The notes: generated from the sequence alone by a model not told the origin. DNA of 64,000 nt from Asterias rubens (GCF_902459465.1 NC_047081.1:186001-250000); one strand, 5' to 3'; positions 22,301 through 34,508 are shown, numbered from the stretch's first letter. Translations and numbers: made by a program.

Positions 22301-24293
22301 TGCCACACACCATTGGCCTACCAATATCGTTTCAAAGAATGAGAGTTGTCAACAAGATGTTTTGTTCCATTCTGCAGAAAACGTCGGTGACTTGTTTGAT
22401 TTGCTGATATTAAAACAAAGTGAAGAGAAAGAAGCTGGAGAGGAACAGGCAGGCAAGCTGACGGATACACACATTGTGCAAATCGTCATGGATCTGTTGA
22501 TTGGTACGGATAATGACGTCATTTTTTTAAAAACTGATTTTGGGTTGGCATAAGCGGGTCAGGGTATGGCTCGTGTGTAAAGCGCTTGTTGCCTCTCACT
22601 CACCACTGTGGCACTGGTTCTATTCCCAGCTACGGCCACAATGTGAGTAGAGTTGTGCGCTGGTTCTCTCACATGCCACAAAGGTTTTCTCCATGCCCTC
22701 CGATTTTCCTTCCTCCAAAAAAAAACACCTCAGACTATTTAGGGACTCTGGCTGATCTCGTTGGTTATGTGTCGACAGTGGCTGATTACCGAAGGCGTCT
22801 AGCTTCCTGCGGTTCGAACACCTGCTTAGCCTTGTCCTTCGTTAATTCGTGATCAAGGTTTTCAGCTGCAAAAGTTAGAGTGATTAGCGTCCCAAAAAGA
22901 TGAATAATCTTTTATTAATATGTTTCGTTCTTTAACAGCTGGGACTGACACAGCCATTCACACTTTACACTGGGCCATAGCAGCCATGACAGAACATCCA
23001 GAAATCCAGGAGAATGTTGCCATGGAGATAGATGAGGTTGTAGGTCGTGATAGGCTGCCCTCTATTGACGATAAAGGCACTTTGCCATACACTGAGGCTA
23101 CCATCTTGGAAGTATTCCGATTTGGTAGCGTGGTACCGATTGGTATACCTCATTCTGTAATGGCGGATACTTCATTGTGTGAGTACGTACAATAGGTATA
23201 CATGTATCACTATGAGTAGGGTACCTAGCCTCCATTACAATTACAAGTTGTGCACAAGACTTCGGGTATCTGACCATTTTGTCATCCAAGTCTAATTCTA
23301 AAACAAAAAAGCCCCATATCAATCGTCAGAACAAACAAATACATATTATTAAATATATATCTAAACAAAAGAACTAAATACCGATCCCGACAGTGACTGG
23401 CACTATCCACCTGTATTCGCTTACATGGATCCACCATGTGCGTATATACTTGACTTCATCTTTGCATTATTGTATATCGATGTGTTTGCAACATTTAAGA
23501 TTATACTATGTGCAATTTCAGGCGGATACAAGATTCCTAAAGGTACTTCAGTAATGATCAATCACCTCGCTTTGCATTACAATCCGACAGACTGGGCTGA
23601 ACCCAACAAGTTCAAACCGGGTAAGCACCAACAACACCAGGCACTACCTGCTCTGAGTCATGGTCGAAGTTCAATCAGTCTTATCTTTTGCTTCTACTTC
23701 TTTCAACCGTAAACCCGTTTACTATAGTATATCCACCAACCACTGCCACTGGTTGGTGAACTCGGATAAAGAATTAGACCCTTTTTTAAAGCTGTAAGCA
23801 GACGTTTTCTGTCTTTTACCAACTTGCGTGACTCAACCAGCCCTGTACATCCGCTGCAGGGCATATGATAGACAAAGTTGTAATGGACGTGACCTGTATA
23901 ACTGTTGTATAGGAATGATGAACATAGGTTTTACTGTTTACCAAATCTGTATTTCCCGCTTTTTTACAAATGCATTTGAATAATACAATTCATTATGTCA
24001 TATAGTGGGTATTATTTCTTGCAATGTCAGAGCATTTCTTGGAAGACAACGGAGAGCTTCTAACCAAACTACCAGAGAGTTTTCTGCCCTTTAGCTGTGG
24101 ACGTCGTTCATGCCTCGGTGAAGACTTCGCTAAGAAGGAGATCTTCCTACTCTTCACGTGGATGTTTAGCAGGTACACCTTCTATAAGGTACCAGGGAAG
24201 GAGTTGACGTCATTGCTTACGGCGACTTCCAACTCAGCGTTCAACCATCAGCCGAGTGATGAGTTACAGGTGTGCGTTAAGCGACGTTTTTAA
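19399..24293 (+). CDS. Cytochrome P450, clan 2 (CYP1/CYP17-like), paralog A
   Basis: Microsomal haem-thiolate monooxygenase. The substrate cannot be read from sequence. Nine exons: 19399-19555, 20031-20210, 20678-20768, 21238-21396, 21878-22086, 22378-22503, 22939-23178, 23522-23620, 24031-24293, total 1524 nt, 507 residues, normal for the family. N-terminal membrane anchor about 14-31 then a proline-rich hinge (RPAGFPPGPSSLP). I-helix oxygen-activation motif AGTDT (308-312), ExxR as E365-R368, FKPEHF in place of PERF (His is common here in CYP2-type enzymes), haem-binding FSCGRRSCLG with Cys448. Similarity is best remembered to CYP1 and CYP17 proteins, which share clan 2 with CYP2. Tail-to-tail with paralog B, which has the same phases and nearly the same exon lengths. 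Introns 5 and 6 contain insertions, including a SINE-like element at about 22560-22860. Confidence 0.93.
22560..22862 (+). repeat. SINE-like element in CYP-A intron 6
   Basis: Includes a GGTTCTATTCCCAGC box resembling a pol III B box, followed by a body containing TTCTCTCACATGCCACAAAG, an A-rich patch and GTCGACAGTGGCTGATTACC. Probably a tRNA-derived SINE. The A box is not clear. Confidence 0.5.
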
Positions 24294-25394
24294 AAGCCTG
24301 AACATCTCACGTCACACTTCGAGGGTCGTGAATAACGCCAGAGAGGGGTCTCTCGCCTAGGTCAATCCCCGCCCATCTTCACCTTTCACCTAGATTCATA
24401 TGCAGACGACCGAAAGTGCAGCTGCCAAACGTCACCTCGGACCAATCAAAACACAGATTGAGAAGGCTTACGTCACTGCAAGTTTATCTAGTGAAATCAC
24501 TGGTTCTGAAAAGCACTTGTCTTTTTATCCTTGCGGATAAAGACAGGGTATCACTCTACGTTTTAAAGTGGGTTTTTTTCGGGTTGAATTAAAGGGACAC
24601 GTTGCCATCTGATCAAATTAATGCTATCCAAAACGGGCTGAAGGGGTCGAATAGTCTGGCCCTTTAAATGATTATTGGAAACAGTATAGCTTACTGATGT
24701 TGCACACTGTGTGCCAGATGTTCACAGCTTTCTGATAAAATACAACAATTCACTTCGCATTTTTTAAATATTCAAGTTTTTTTTTTATTGTTACCACAAA
24801 AGCCCATTATGTTTATAACATTATTTTATGATGACTACTAAAAAAATCTATGAAAAAAAATAAATTTGTTTCTGCTTTATAAAGATTTTTATTAAATCAC
24901 AATATTATTATTCTCAGCAGTATTAATTGATTGGTTATATTGCATTACTAAACCCTGTGTTATCACTAATAGCAGCAACTAACTATTAGTAAAATTATGT
25001 CAATCGTAATAAATGCTTATCTAAAGAATTAATATGTATAAATTTTTCAATTGAAATAACATCCACTTCTTAAGGCCACACCATCATATACAATTCCAAA
25101 TTTAAGAATGTTATACATAATGTTAAATTTGATATATTGCCAATTTCTATATGCCACACCAACTTGATAAAAGAAAGCAAACAATTATATTTCTAATAAG
25201 CTAAATTTAAAATAAACCGACAATGATTTCATTAGGTAATTGTGTTTGTTCCTAACTGTCCTCATGCCTATCACTCTATGTGTGCCACCACTGTGTCCCG
25301 TCAACACTTTGTGACTGGTATCCTCCTCATTAATGCGTAGCCAGAAATTTGTTCCCTAATATTTTCTGCTAAAGCATCTCTACGTTTTTATTCC
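24294..25394. other. Intergenic sequence between the convergent P450 genes
   Basis: Includes the CYP-A 3' UTR. A fragment ATTAAAGGGACACGTTGCC at about 24588 resembles the end of the foldback family at 6.5 kb. Strongly AT-rich from 24700. No gene. Confidence 0.45.
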
Positions 25395-25585
25395 TTCCTG
25401 AAAGCACACAAATTCTTCTAACAAGGGTGTTTTTTGTTTCATCATTTTCTTGCAACTTTGATGACCGATTGATGAGCCCAAATTTTCACAGGCTTGTTAT
25501 TTTATGCTTTTGTTGGGATACACCAAGTGAGAAGACTGGTCTTCGACAATTACCAAACGTGTACCTTCCCTTTAAATGACTATAC
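25395..25585. repeat. Partial copy of the 17.8-kb MITE family
   Basis: Shares GAAAGCACACAA, CTTGCAACTTTGATGACCGA, TTTTCACAGGCTTGTTATTT and GATACACCAAGTGAGAAGAC with the element at 17757-18165, in the same orientation. Only the right half is present. Confidence 0.8.
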
Positions 25586-25754
25586 AAAAACAAATATTGA
25601 TCTTTGCATGTGTTTAGTATGCACTGGCAGTTTTGTACAAAAACAAACCATGATAAACATTGATAAATCACACTTGATATCTTTGTACCAGAACAGTACT
25701 TTTTAAGCACAGTATTTTAGAAAACCGAAATCACACCTCAGAATAACAGGTTAC

Positions 25755-25760
25755 TTTATT
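25755..25760 (-). terminator. Polyadenylation hexamer overlapping the CYP-B stop codon
   Basis: AATAAA on the minus strand contains the TAA stop (25758-25756). If used, the 3' UTR would be only about 15-30 nt. Other signals downstream cannot be excluded. Confidence 0.4.
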
Positions 25761-28700
25761 CAAACTCATAGCGCTTCTTAACACACACCTCCATACCGTC
25801 AAGAGGTTGGTGGACAAAGCCTGAAACAGTAGTCAGCTTCATCAGGGACTCCTCCTCCTTCCCTGGTACCTTGTAGAAGGTGTACCGGCCAAACAGCCAT
25901 GTGAAGATAAGGAAGAGCTCCTTCTTAGCGAAGTCTTCACCAAGACAGACTCGTCGGCCAAGGCCGAACGGGAGGAAATTCTCGGGTAGTTTATCGGGAA
26001 GTTGACCGTTTTCATTCAAAAACCGCTCTGTCGAATAAAATAAGAACAAAATCTCTGAATATTTGTTATGTACCCTATTAGAGACTCTGTTCCCCCAGAG
26101 ATTATGTCCCCCAGTATGGCGAACTGTGTCAGACTTCTTCTGATAGCGCCCCAGCTCATGGTAATTTCCCATATGGGGAACAGAAACTCCGCTAACACTA
26201 GCTATGAGAGCAATATTAATTTGAGGGATGAAACACAAAGCCCAAGGTAATGAATAATCATCCGCCGTGCTCTTTGAACCTGACAGATACAAAGCTATTT
26301 GGTCCAACCAATAATCATGCGCCATGCTTTTTGAACATAACGGATACCAAGCTGGTCCAACCTATAAGTCTATAATACAGGGAGCTCTATTCCTTCACAA
26401 GATATCTCGGGAGAGCATTTGGACTTTCCTGAATCTTTCATTAATTTAAACTGTATAGTCTCTAGACTAATCTAACTGACCTGGTTTAAACTGCTCAGGT
26501 TGGTCCCATTTCTCAGGGTCAAAGTGAAGACCTATGTGGTTGATCATCACCATCGTTCCTTTCTTAATCTTGTAACCATCTAATAAAGAAAAAGACAAGA
26601 ATAATTTAGCTTCACAAAACGTATTAAAACTAACTCCACTTGTTTGTATAACACAAAAGACTAGTTGCTGCCTCAAAGTTGTCTTGTTTACATTGACAAC
26701 TTCAAACTAGAGGGTGCTAATACATAACTAGTGGAACTAAGTGGGGCCCATCCCAAACCTACCCTTTTGAACCCTTGTTTAGGGCGATGGGGAGGGGGGG
26801 GGGGTAGGGCTAATGGGAGGGAAGTGTTAAGGGCGAATGGGAGGGGGTTTTAGGGTGAAGGGGAGGGTGGTGTTTAGGGCGATGGGGAGGGGGGTGTTTA
26901 GGGCTAATGGGAGGGAAGTGTTCAGGGCGAATGGGAGAGGGTGTTTAGGGCTAATGGGAGGGGGGTGTTTGGGTGATGAGGAGGCCGGCGTGTTTGGGGC
27001 AATGAGGTGGCCGGTGGTCTTAAGGGCAATGGGGGAGGGGGGGGGTTTAGGGCAATGGGGAGGGTGGTAATTGGAACGATTGGGGAGGGGGGAGGGGTAA
27101 GAACCAATAGAGAAGCATAATAAGGTTAACTCAAACTCACTCAGTGTAGTATCAACCAGTGTAGAATGTGGAACACCCAGTGGAGCAACTGAACCAAAGC
27201 GGAGAATCTCTAGTAAGGTAGCCTCCACATATGGCAAGTTGCCTTTATCGTCAAGAGAGGGCAGTCTATCACGACCAATGACATCATCAATCTCCTGGGC
27301 AATCCTCTCTTGGATTTTGGGATTCTCTGCCAGTGCAGCGACTGCCCAGTGAAGACTTAAGGTGGTGGTCTCGGTTCCGGCTATTTGACAACAAAATTAT
27401 AATCATTGTAAATGTCAGAATTATTCCGTTTGCTAACTTGAACCCTGTTCCTTGCTCTTTGCTTGAACCTATGCGGAGAGTCTTCTTCTTTGAGAGCCCA
27501 TTATTCCCGTTACTATACACTTTTGCTGACACAGCTAGTGTAAAAATTTCCCACTAACTCTGAAAGCAGAGAATGCTCACCAAGTCTAAAGAATTCTGCA
27601 GCCAGCAGAGCCATGAAATTGGGCCACAATCTCAAGGTGATCGCGATGATTGGAAAGACAATGAATACTTCATGCTTTTTCACTTTTTTTGGGGGTAGTA
27701 GTTTTTTTGTTTGCCTACCTCCAAACAAGTCCATGACAGTCTGAACAATGTGGGTGTCCGTCAGTAGCTTGGCCTCCTCCTCACCGGCCGCTATTGCCTC
27801 CTTCTGGGTCAGGATCAAAGTGTCAAAAAAGTCCTTGACATTTTCTAAAAAAAGGAAACAGGAATTGTTTTTTATAAAAGGATCTTATTATCGGTCAAAT
27901 TTTCAAGCAAAGAAGAGAAAGTGTGTGAATCTGTTCAACTGTTACTTCACAGGCTGTGTATGGTACTACAACTATAATATTCACAGTATACAAACATATA
28001 TTAAATATAGGACTCCATTGGCCATACCTAAAACATTCTATTTATATTACACTGTGACCCTTGACACTACAATGTGACCCTTGACATTACACTCTGACCC
28101 AACAAGAACAACTACTTGTTTGCATACCTGGGTCAAAATTTTCACGGTGCTTTTCAAACTCGCTGTAAAACAGCTTGAAAAACGCTTGGACCAACTTGTT
28201 CACTCGTCTATCAATCGGCAGTTTGACGTACTTCAAGATCGGAAAAAAATCCGAAGGCAGACCGTTGCCAAAAGCTTCAGTAGCTTCAGTATTAGCAGTG
28301 ATGAATGCCATGAGGTCCGGGTCATTAGTTTTATATCTGTAGAAAATTAAGAGTTTTTTTACCGATAGATTATTGTTTTGACTGATCATTTTTTTCAACA
28401 TAAAAAGGAACATTCTTTTTTGTGAAAAACAAAATCAAAATTTGCTTGAACTTACTGTTTTCCGAAGCACATTGTAGCAAGGATATTGTAAACTGCTTGC
28501 CCAATGGTATACTTTGGCGCAAAAGGCTTGTCTCCTTGTTCATCCAGAATTTTACCCACTTTCGGAGTCACTGCAAACACCAGCTTTTCCAATTCTTCCT
28601 TGCGGGTGAAACGTCTGAAATAGAAACATAAACAATGAACTGATAATTCTATCAACAACTTCCTTTATAAGTTTGTACACTGGGCAAGTGGTCACTAGGC

Positions 28701-30368
28701 CTGGGCTAGTGGCCACTAGGCCAAGGGGACTAGTGAAATTTACTACTCAAATAGTCGTGACTACACCACCTGTCGCAGTAGTCACCCAGGCCTAGCGACC
28801 ACCCAATGTTTGTTTGAAAGAGGTAGAATGGCTTACCTAACGGCAGAGTGGGCTAGCTTTCGTTGAAATTTCCACTGTGGACCATAATCAGTGAAAACGA
28901 TATCCTTATACCCCTCTGTGAACAGTTCCACTAAATTATAAAGAAGACAAATCAAAATAATTTATGTCATTAGCATAGTTTGAACAATTCAGTACCTTTT
29001 GTTTCTTTTGGTTTGTTTGTCTCCTTTATCTAGTCATAGGTCAAGTCTCAAGTGCTTACCTTAAAAGGTCAAGTCTCAGTCTTTCAGGTCAAGTGGTCAA
29101 GTCTAAAGTCTTCCAAGTCATGTATGATCTTGGTCCAAGTCCAAGCCCCCCAAGAATCCAACCTTAAAAGTGAGGAGCAAGCCTAAGAGCCATGTCACAT
29201 GGGGCAATTTACGGGCAACAAGTTCCAGGCAATCTCCATGAAGAAAGGGAACTCACATTTGAATGATCGCCTCTTGTTCTCGTGGGTCATAAGATGATAT
29301 ACAAAGAATGACTAATGTGCTACCCAAGTGGTCCTGTAGCATGCAATGCAGTTGGTTGCCTCCAAGTCGCCTACAAAACATGCTCGTTTGATAAGGCCCT
29401 TAGACCCCATGTAACTCAGCTGAGATCAGAAGTAACAGAAAAGTCCAAAGTTTTCAAAGTTTTTAAAAACTATTTAATAAGACAGTGACTAAACCTAAGA
29501 TGGACTTACTGGATTGTATCCGGGGTCGTCCTGCAAACTCTACAGCCTGATTGACCATTGCTTCTCTGATTACTTCAATGGTGTTCAAGACAACAACATT
29601 CCTCGATGCAAACTTCAAGGAAAATATGGTGCCATATTTCTGTCTCAGATCCGAAAAGACGTCAAAGACAGGCGTATTGGTCATGAAGGCTATACAAAGA
29701 TAAAGAAAAGGTGTTACCAAAAGTTCCATTTTAAAGTTCAAGAAATGATCAATATTGAAGACATTTTCATACTGGGTCACCTTTGGGGGAAAGTGGTTTA
29801 TCAGACTTGTTTTAAGTATTTTGTTCTTGGTACCAGTTATTTCTCTATGGTACCAGCATGATACCAGTTGAAGCAATATAGTAACTGTATGATGTTCTGG
29901 CTGGTTAACTACTTTTGCTAAGCAAAACTTTTTTTGTACTAAGCAAGTTTTTGTGCCAACAAATAAATAATACAACAATTTATAATGCGCATATATCCAC
30001 CACAAGGACTGCTCAAGGCACCTAACGAGGTAAATTATTTAATTGATAGTACAAATAAATAAACACAATAAATTGAATACTTACAATGTTAATAACAACT
30101 GATATTAGTACACACCATACCATATAGAGCCTAGAGAGGCGGGTAGAGCATTCATAAAACCCAAGAACAGAATAAGTTAGTATCTGATTCCTCCATGATC
30201 TGATTAATAATAATGCTTACTGGTAATATTTCCCAGGATTGGGAAAGCAGTGGGTCCGGGCGGTGCACCAGCAGGCCTCTGGGTACTCATGTACAGCGCA
30301 ATGACAGCCAGAGTAACCAACCCAACCAAAATGGTGGTTACGTTCAAATAGGCTTCGGTGTCAACCAT
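25756..30368 (-). CDS. Cytochrome P450, clan 2 (CYP1/CYP17-like), paralog B
   Basis: Haem-thiolate monooxygenase, paralog of CYP-A. Nine exons on the minus strand: 30368-30221, 29689-29510, 28930-28837, 28614-28456, 28336-28128, 27844-27719, 27380-27141, 26579-26481, 26027-25756, total 1527 nt, 508 residues. Exons 2, 4, 5, 6, 7 and 8 are identical in length to CYP-A (180, 159, 209, 126, 240, 99). Membrane anchor about residues 8-25 followed by RPAGAPPGPTAFP. I-helix AGTET (306-310), ExxR E363-R366, FKPERF (classical PERF), haem-binding FGLGRRVCLG with Cys446. I chose the MVDTEAYL start because it gives the normal P450 N-terminus. The open frame extends upstream, but that part has no P450 character. 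Intron 7 holds a G-rich minisatellite. Confidence 0.93.
26785..27105. repeat. G-rich minisatellite in CYP-B intron 7
   Basis: Irregular units of roughly 20-30 bp built on TTAGGGC-N-ATGGGAGGG. Many runs of three or more G occur on the plus strand, so the CYP-B transcript carries the C-rich strand. G-quadruplex potential on the non-transcribed side is inferred. Confidence 0.85.
28683..28808. repeat. Short foldback element in CYP-B intron 3
   Basis: GTGGTCACTAGGCCTGGG near the left end is matched in reverse complement by CCCAGGCCTAGCGACCAC near the right end. The interior has additional GTGGCCACTAGGCC words. Non-coding. Confidence 0.65.
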
Positions 30369-30900
30369 CTTTAAAAAAAAACACCGTTCAACGTTCGTTC
30401 CAATTAACCAGCCAGGGGCAGCTGGTAAGGGTTTTATCAAGGGGTAGTGGGAAGCACAGACCACCTGAACCAAGAACTTTACTTTCAGTCAGTGTTGCAC
30501 CTTCAAACTTCTTAAATAGTCGACTGGCAAATGCCCGTATGATGCAATATCTGTGGCTGCTGTGAGTTTCTTACGCAAGAGTACGTTGTATTGGGCTGCG
30601 ATAAGCCCAAGTCTAGAATAATCTTTTGAGGTGACAGCCGATAAGAGCCACACGAAAATAATGTTTGTGGTACTAACACAACAGTGGATTACGTGGTGTA
30701 CGTGTTCCTTCAACGACCACTTCATTGTAGCCTTTAATCGAGGCGCTCGCGGCTTCCTCAATGGAGCTTTGTGTGTTGACTGTAGCTCTATCATCAACAG
30801 ACATGACCGCTGCCAAACCTGAACAAAGACTAATTTCATGTTTATTGGCAAAGGAAGCATAGAGGGCGCTAACGCTTTATTATGCAAATCAGCTTATAAC
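30369..30900. other. 5' flank of CYP-B
   Basis: Presumed 5' UTR and promoter region of CYP-B on the minus strand. An ATGCAAAT-type octamer is at about 30882-30889. A long minus-strand frame (30489-30887) has no similarity and is treated as chance. Confidence 0.4.
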
Positions 30901-30904
30901 AATG

Positions 30905-31045
30905 GTTGCACAATGGAGCCTTTTCGAAACCACAGCTTCGGCTTTAGGCTCCGTTCGTCTGAAGCCCTGAGCGTAGTAACGTCAAAACACGGCTAGCCTG
31001 AGCCGAATCCATAGCCGAAGCCGTGGTTTCGATAAGGGTCTATGA
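30905..31045. repeat. MITE-like inverted repeat
   Basis: CGAAACCACAGCTTCGGCT near the left end is matched by AGCCGAAGCCGTGGTTTCG near the right end. The outer ends are GGAGCCTTTTC and GATAAGGGTCTAT. Length about 140 bp. Non-coding. Confidence 0.8.
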
Positions 31046-31339
31046 TCGGCGTAACTGATGAGTGACATAATTTTCTCACAAAGCATGAATGATAAGGAGT
31101 ACAACGAGAGGTTTGCGGAAACACCATGAATAAAACATAACTGATAAAAAAATTAAGTAATACTGCATGCCTTTTTTAAAGAGGCATTTGAAAATATTTA
31201 GGCTTGCTGACTCCCTGATCTCTTAACAGATTCGTTGAGTGGACCTTTGTCTTTATCTGAGTAAAAAAAAAGGGGCACAATTATTTAAAAATTCGTTGAG
31301 CACAAAAAAATAAGTTTGGCGCAGAAAAAAAAATTCTTG

Positions 31340-31455
31340 CTCAGGTAGCAGAAACGGGTCTCCTGCAAAAAGAATACCATGTAATGCATATTGCTTTTTA
31401 GTGAGTTCCTGCTTATTTCTGCTTAGCAGAACAAGGCTTTAAGAAGTTATGGGCC
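31340..31455. repeat. Dispersed repeat fragment (TTAGCAGAA family)
   Basis: Contains TTCTGCTTAGCAGAACAAGG, similar to segments at about 33640-33840 and 51245-51440 (GCTGTTTAGCAGAAAATTCT). Probably diverged copies of one old interspersed repeat. Confidence 0.45.
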
Positions 31456-31477
31456 TGTGACGTCGAGGCCTCGGGGC

Positions 31478-31560
31478 ACGTTGGCACTTCCACGTTGGCA
31501 CTTCCACGTTGGCACTATCACGTTGGCACTGTACTACATTGGCTAATGCAATGTTGGCAC
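31478..31560. repeat. Short tandem repeat of about 15 bp
   Basis: About four copies of CACGTTGGCACTTC with decay to the right. Confidence 0.8.
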
Positions 31561-31824
31561 TGGCAGTACACCACGTCGGGCACTAGATGACGCAATCAAT
31601 ATGCTCAGAGAAAGGTGTATTTATTCTATCATTTTATTCAAATGAGAATGTTTGACGATAGGATAGAAATATTTTAGATCCAACTGATTATTCAGTAATC
31701 TCTTCTTTTTTCACAGATCAGTTCAGTTCATACTTTTTTTAAAGACAACGATTTTAATTTCTTTGTGTACAAAACATCAATTTTGCTATCTATGTGACCC
31801 GTCGGGTTTCCTTTCATTGCTCAA

Positions 31825-32258
31825 AACAGGGGCGGATCCAGGATCCAGCTAGGGGGTAACCTTGTAAGGGGGTGACTTTGTAAGGGCTAAGGTGGTGACT
31901 TCGTCGACGACTATAAGGGGGTGACTTTGTAAGGGGGTAACTCTGTGAGTGGTGACTTTGTAAAGGGGGTAACTTTGTCAGGGGGTGACTTTGTAGGGGG
32001 TGACTTTGTAAGGGGGTGACTTTGTAAGGGGGGTGACTTTGTAAGGGTGACCACTTGTGGTCCACAATGAAGCAAAGTGTACAAGGAAGTCGTACTCCGG
32101 GTTATTTTACTGTTTTGATAACAAAATACCCAGTATGTAGTTTATTTTGTGTCGTGTCCCCCCCCCCTCCCCCCTTTCTCTCTTTTCTTTTTTCTCTCCC
32201 TCTCACTGACAGAAAGAGGGGGCTGCGCCCCCACGCCCCCCTGGATCCGCGTCTGCAA
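31825..32258. repeat. TIR-flanked element with 17-bp minisatellite and polypyrimidine tract
   Basis: GGGGCGGATCCAGG (about 31830) faces CCTGGATCCGCGTC (about 32241-32254), as expected for terminal inverted repeats of a MITE. Inside, units of GTGACTTTGTAAGGGGG repeat about ten times (31850-32050). A nearly pure pyrimidine tract follows at 32158-32207. No protein is encoded. Confidence 0.7.
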
Positions 32259-34506
32259 AATAATTATAGGATTCCAACGTGAGACTTAATTTCTAGTGTC
32301 CCTCTCCTCTCCTCTGATGACCACGCCCCCAGCAATGGTGGCACAACGTGCAGCCTATTAGGAGGACACTGAGACCGCTGCCAAAGGAGGCTTTGGTCGT
32401 GGCCGTTTGAATCGTTGATGAACAGATCGAGGTCATGAAACCAAAATCTGCCCATATAAGGTATCAATAATGAACCACAAGGGGTAGTGACTGATTGGGT
32501 ACAAACACTCTTATATTGTGGGATTGACTCGGCAAAAAAATATGCTGTAAATGGAATTTAAGTTTGTATTTCTTAAAAGACAGAATCTCTCGTGTACACA
32601 CGCGTAGCATGAGGTTCTTGCCGTGCCCCCCCCCCGTAACTCTGCCCCACCCCTCCCACCATACAATGAATTGTGCACCTTTTTTTAAATAGCGCCCTCT
32701 CTTGAATCAACCCCTTACCTTTCAGCCAATGATAATTCCCCAATAATAATAAGGGTGGGCAGAAACAGGCGGTATTTTGAGTGTTGCCGCTATAATGGGG
32801 ACAGAATCTCGTGCCACACCGGGCTACGTACTTTTCATCCCATGGAAAGTTTTGGTCGGCTATGTTGTTTATTTTTTTAACTCAGGGGTTTGGATTACAC
32901 AAATTAAACATTGAGAATAGGGTGGGTGTATCTTGGTCAAAGTGACACCCTCTGAACTTCCAGGCTGTTACATTTTGAAGGTAGTACAAAGTTGTATCCT
33001 GTTCTGTGAAATTAGAGGATTTGGGCGCGAAGTGCTACGAGGAGTGTCTTACGAGTGCTAGTGCGGATGACTCGTGCACAGTAGTCGTACGGGTGGGCGT
33101 TGACAGTGTATACGGATACAGTACAGGTGGGTTTACAGCGTCGTCTTTCGGAGTGAATAATGTGACTGCATTGAGCAAGGCTCATCGGTGTATGGGTAAA
33201 AACCAACATTAATATAATAGTTCAAGTAAATGACAATTACTTCACTTTGCATGCACCACATTGCACTTCATCGTAAATCAAAAGAACACATTAAAATTGA
33301 AGAGTTTTTATTACAGCAAAGCACAACCGACATACGGAATTCCTACAGTTTTTTATTGCTCAATTATTATGACCTATTAAATAGCCATTAACGCATTAAA
33401 ACTAACACCATGTGTGATTAATTCCACACCTTTAAGTGTCATTTTATGAGCACCCTTTAGTCATTTCCAGTATGCGAAAGGTTATGGGGTCATTAGACTA
33501 CACTGTATCTACAACATTGACACATTTGCATTAAGGATTTGTCTGAAGTTTGTGTTGCTTTGATCGATTAGAGCTTGGGATACAACGAGTAAACAAACGC
33601 AGCTTATCTATAGCGCTTGATGGTGGTGGAATCAAATATGCTGGGCACTATTTTATAGAGCTGTTTAAAGCAAAAATGTTGCTGAACAATTGTCTGCTAA
33701 GCAGAAATGAGCACGATACCAGTCACAAATTGTAAATGTGATATGGTAGTTTGGCTGCTAACCGATTTCTGGTAAGCATAATTTTATTATGCTTATACAT
33801 GTAGCTACCTTTCGTGCTTAAGCAGCTCTATGAAATTGGGCACTGGTTTGGATACAGAAAAGTAGTTGAAGCAATTCAACAATTCAACAATAGATTACCA
33901 TGAACAAGTTTGTCCTGAGAACATTGAATTATTAAAGAGCAAGGATTTATTGTAGCTACAAGGATACGAATGTGTTGTTGTTGAACGTAAATCGTGAGAG
34001 CAAACACAGAAAACAATAGATAGGTTTCCATGCCAACAAAGATAAATTGAGTTCAAACACACCGACCTTTGTATTAGGTGGTTTTACAACACTATGCATT
34101 GAGTTTGCTGGTGTGCTCGATGTACAATAACTCAATATTGTTGGCATTTGCTGTTAGTCCAAACTATTTCCTATTTTATGGAGAACAATTTACTATTAAT
34201 GTTCCTATAGACTCATAAGTTAATACTTGATGAAGAAAGAGCTAAACGAACACCCAGTAAATTCAAAGTTCATTACCGAGTATGAAACAGAAAACTCAAA
34301 ACAATGGACCCTGGTATACTTACAAGTGAATGTTAAAAGGGGACAACACAAACATGATCACAAAGTAAAAATAATTTAAACAAATCAGAGCAAACAGTAC
34401 AAAAAAAAGTGATTGTGAATACAAATTTTGAACGCTAGGTGGCAGCAAACTAACCTGGTAAATTTCCCTCGTTTACATCTTGGAGAGAGTTATGAAAGAA
34501 CTTTTA
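32259..34506. other. Intergenic sequence, no supported gene
   Basis: A C-run lies at about 32627-32635. The region 33620-33850 carries a TTAGCAGAA-family repeat fragment. A frame at 33006-33212 has no recognisable similarity. The 3' flank of the LRR-Ig gene lies at the right end. Confidence 0.4.
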
Positions 34507-34508
34507 TT
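34503..34508 (-). terminator. Polyadenylation hexamer overlapping the LRR-Ig stop codon
   Basis: AATAAA on the minus strand starts within the TAA stop (34509-34507). Whether it is the functional signal is unknown. Confidence 0.4.

Noticed and set aside
26827-27237. 136-codon minus-strand frame with proline repeats next to CYP-B exon 7
   Set aside because: It is exon 7 reading through its donor into the G-rich minisatellite of intron 7.
30369-30473. Upstream extension of the CYP-B start (MVQVVCASHY...)
   Set aside because: The extension has no P450 character, and the internal MVDTEAYL start gives a normal membrane anchor.
30489-30887. 132-codon minus-strand frame upstream of CYP-B
   Set aside because: No recognisable domain and no splice link to CYP-B. 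It probably lies in the promoter and leader.
33006-33212. 68-codon frame with mirrored open frame on the other strand
   Set aside because: Both strands open, no recognisable motif. Likely chance.
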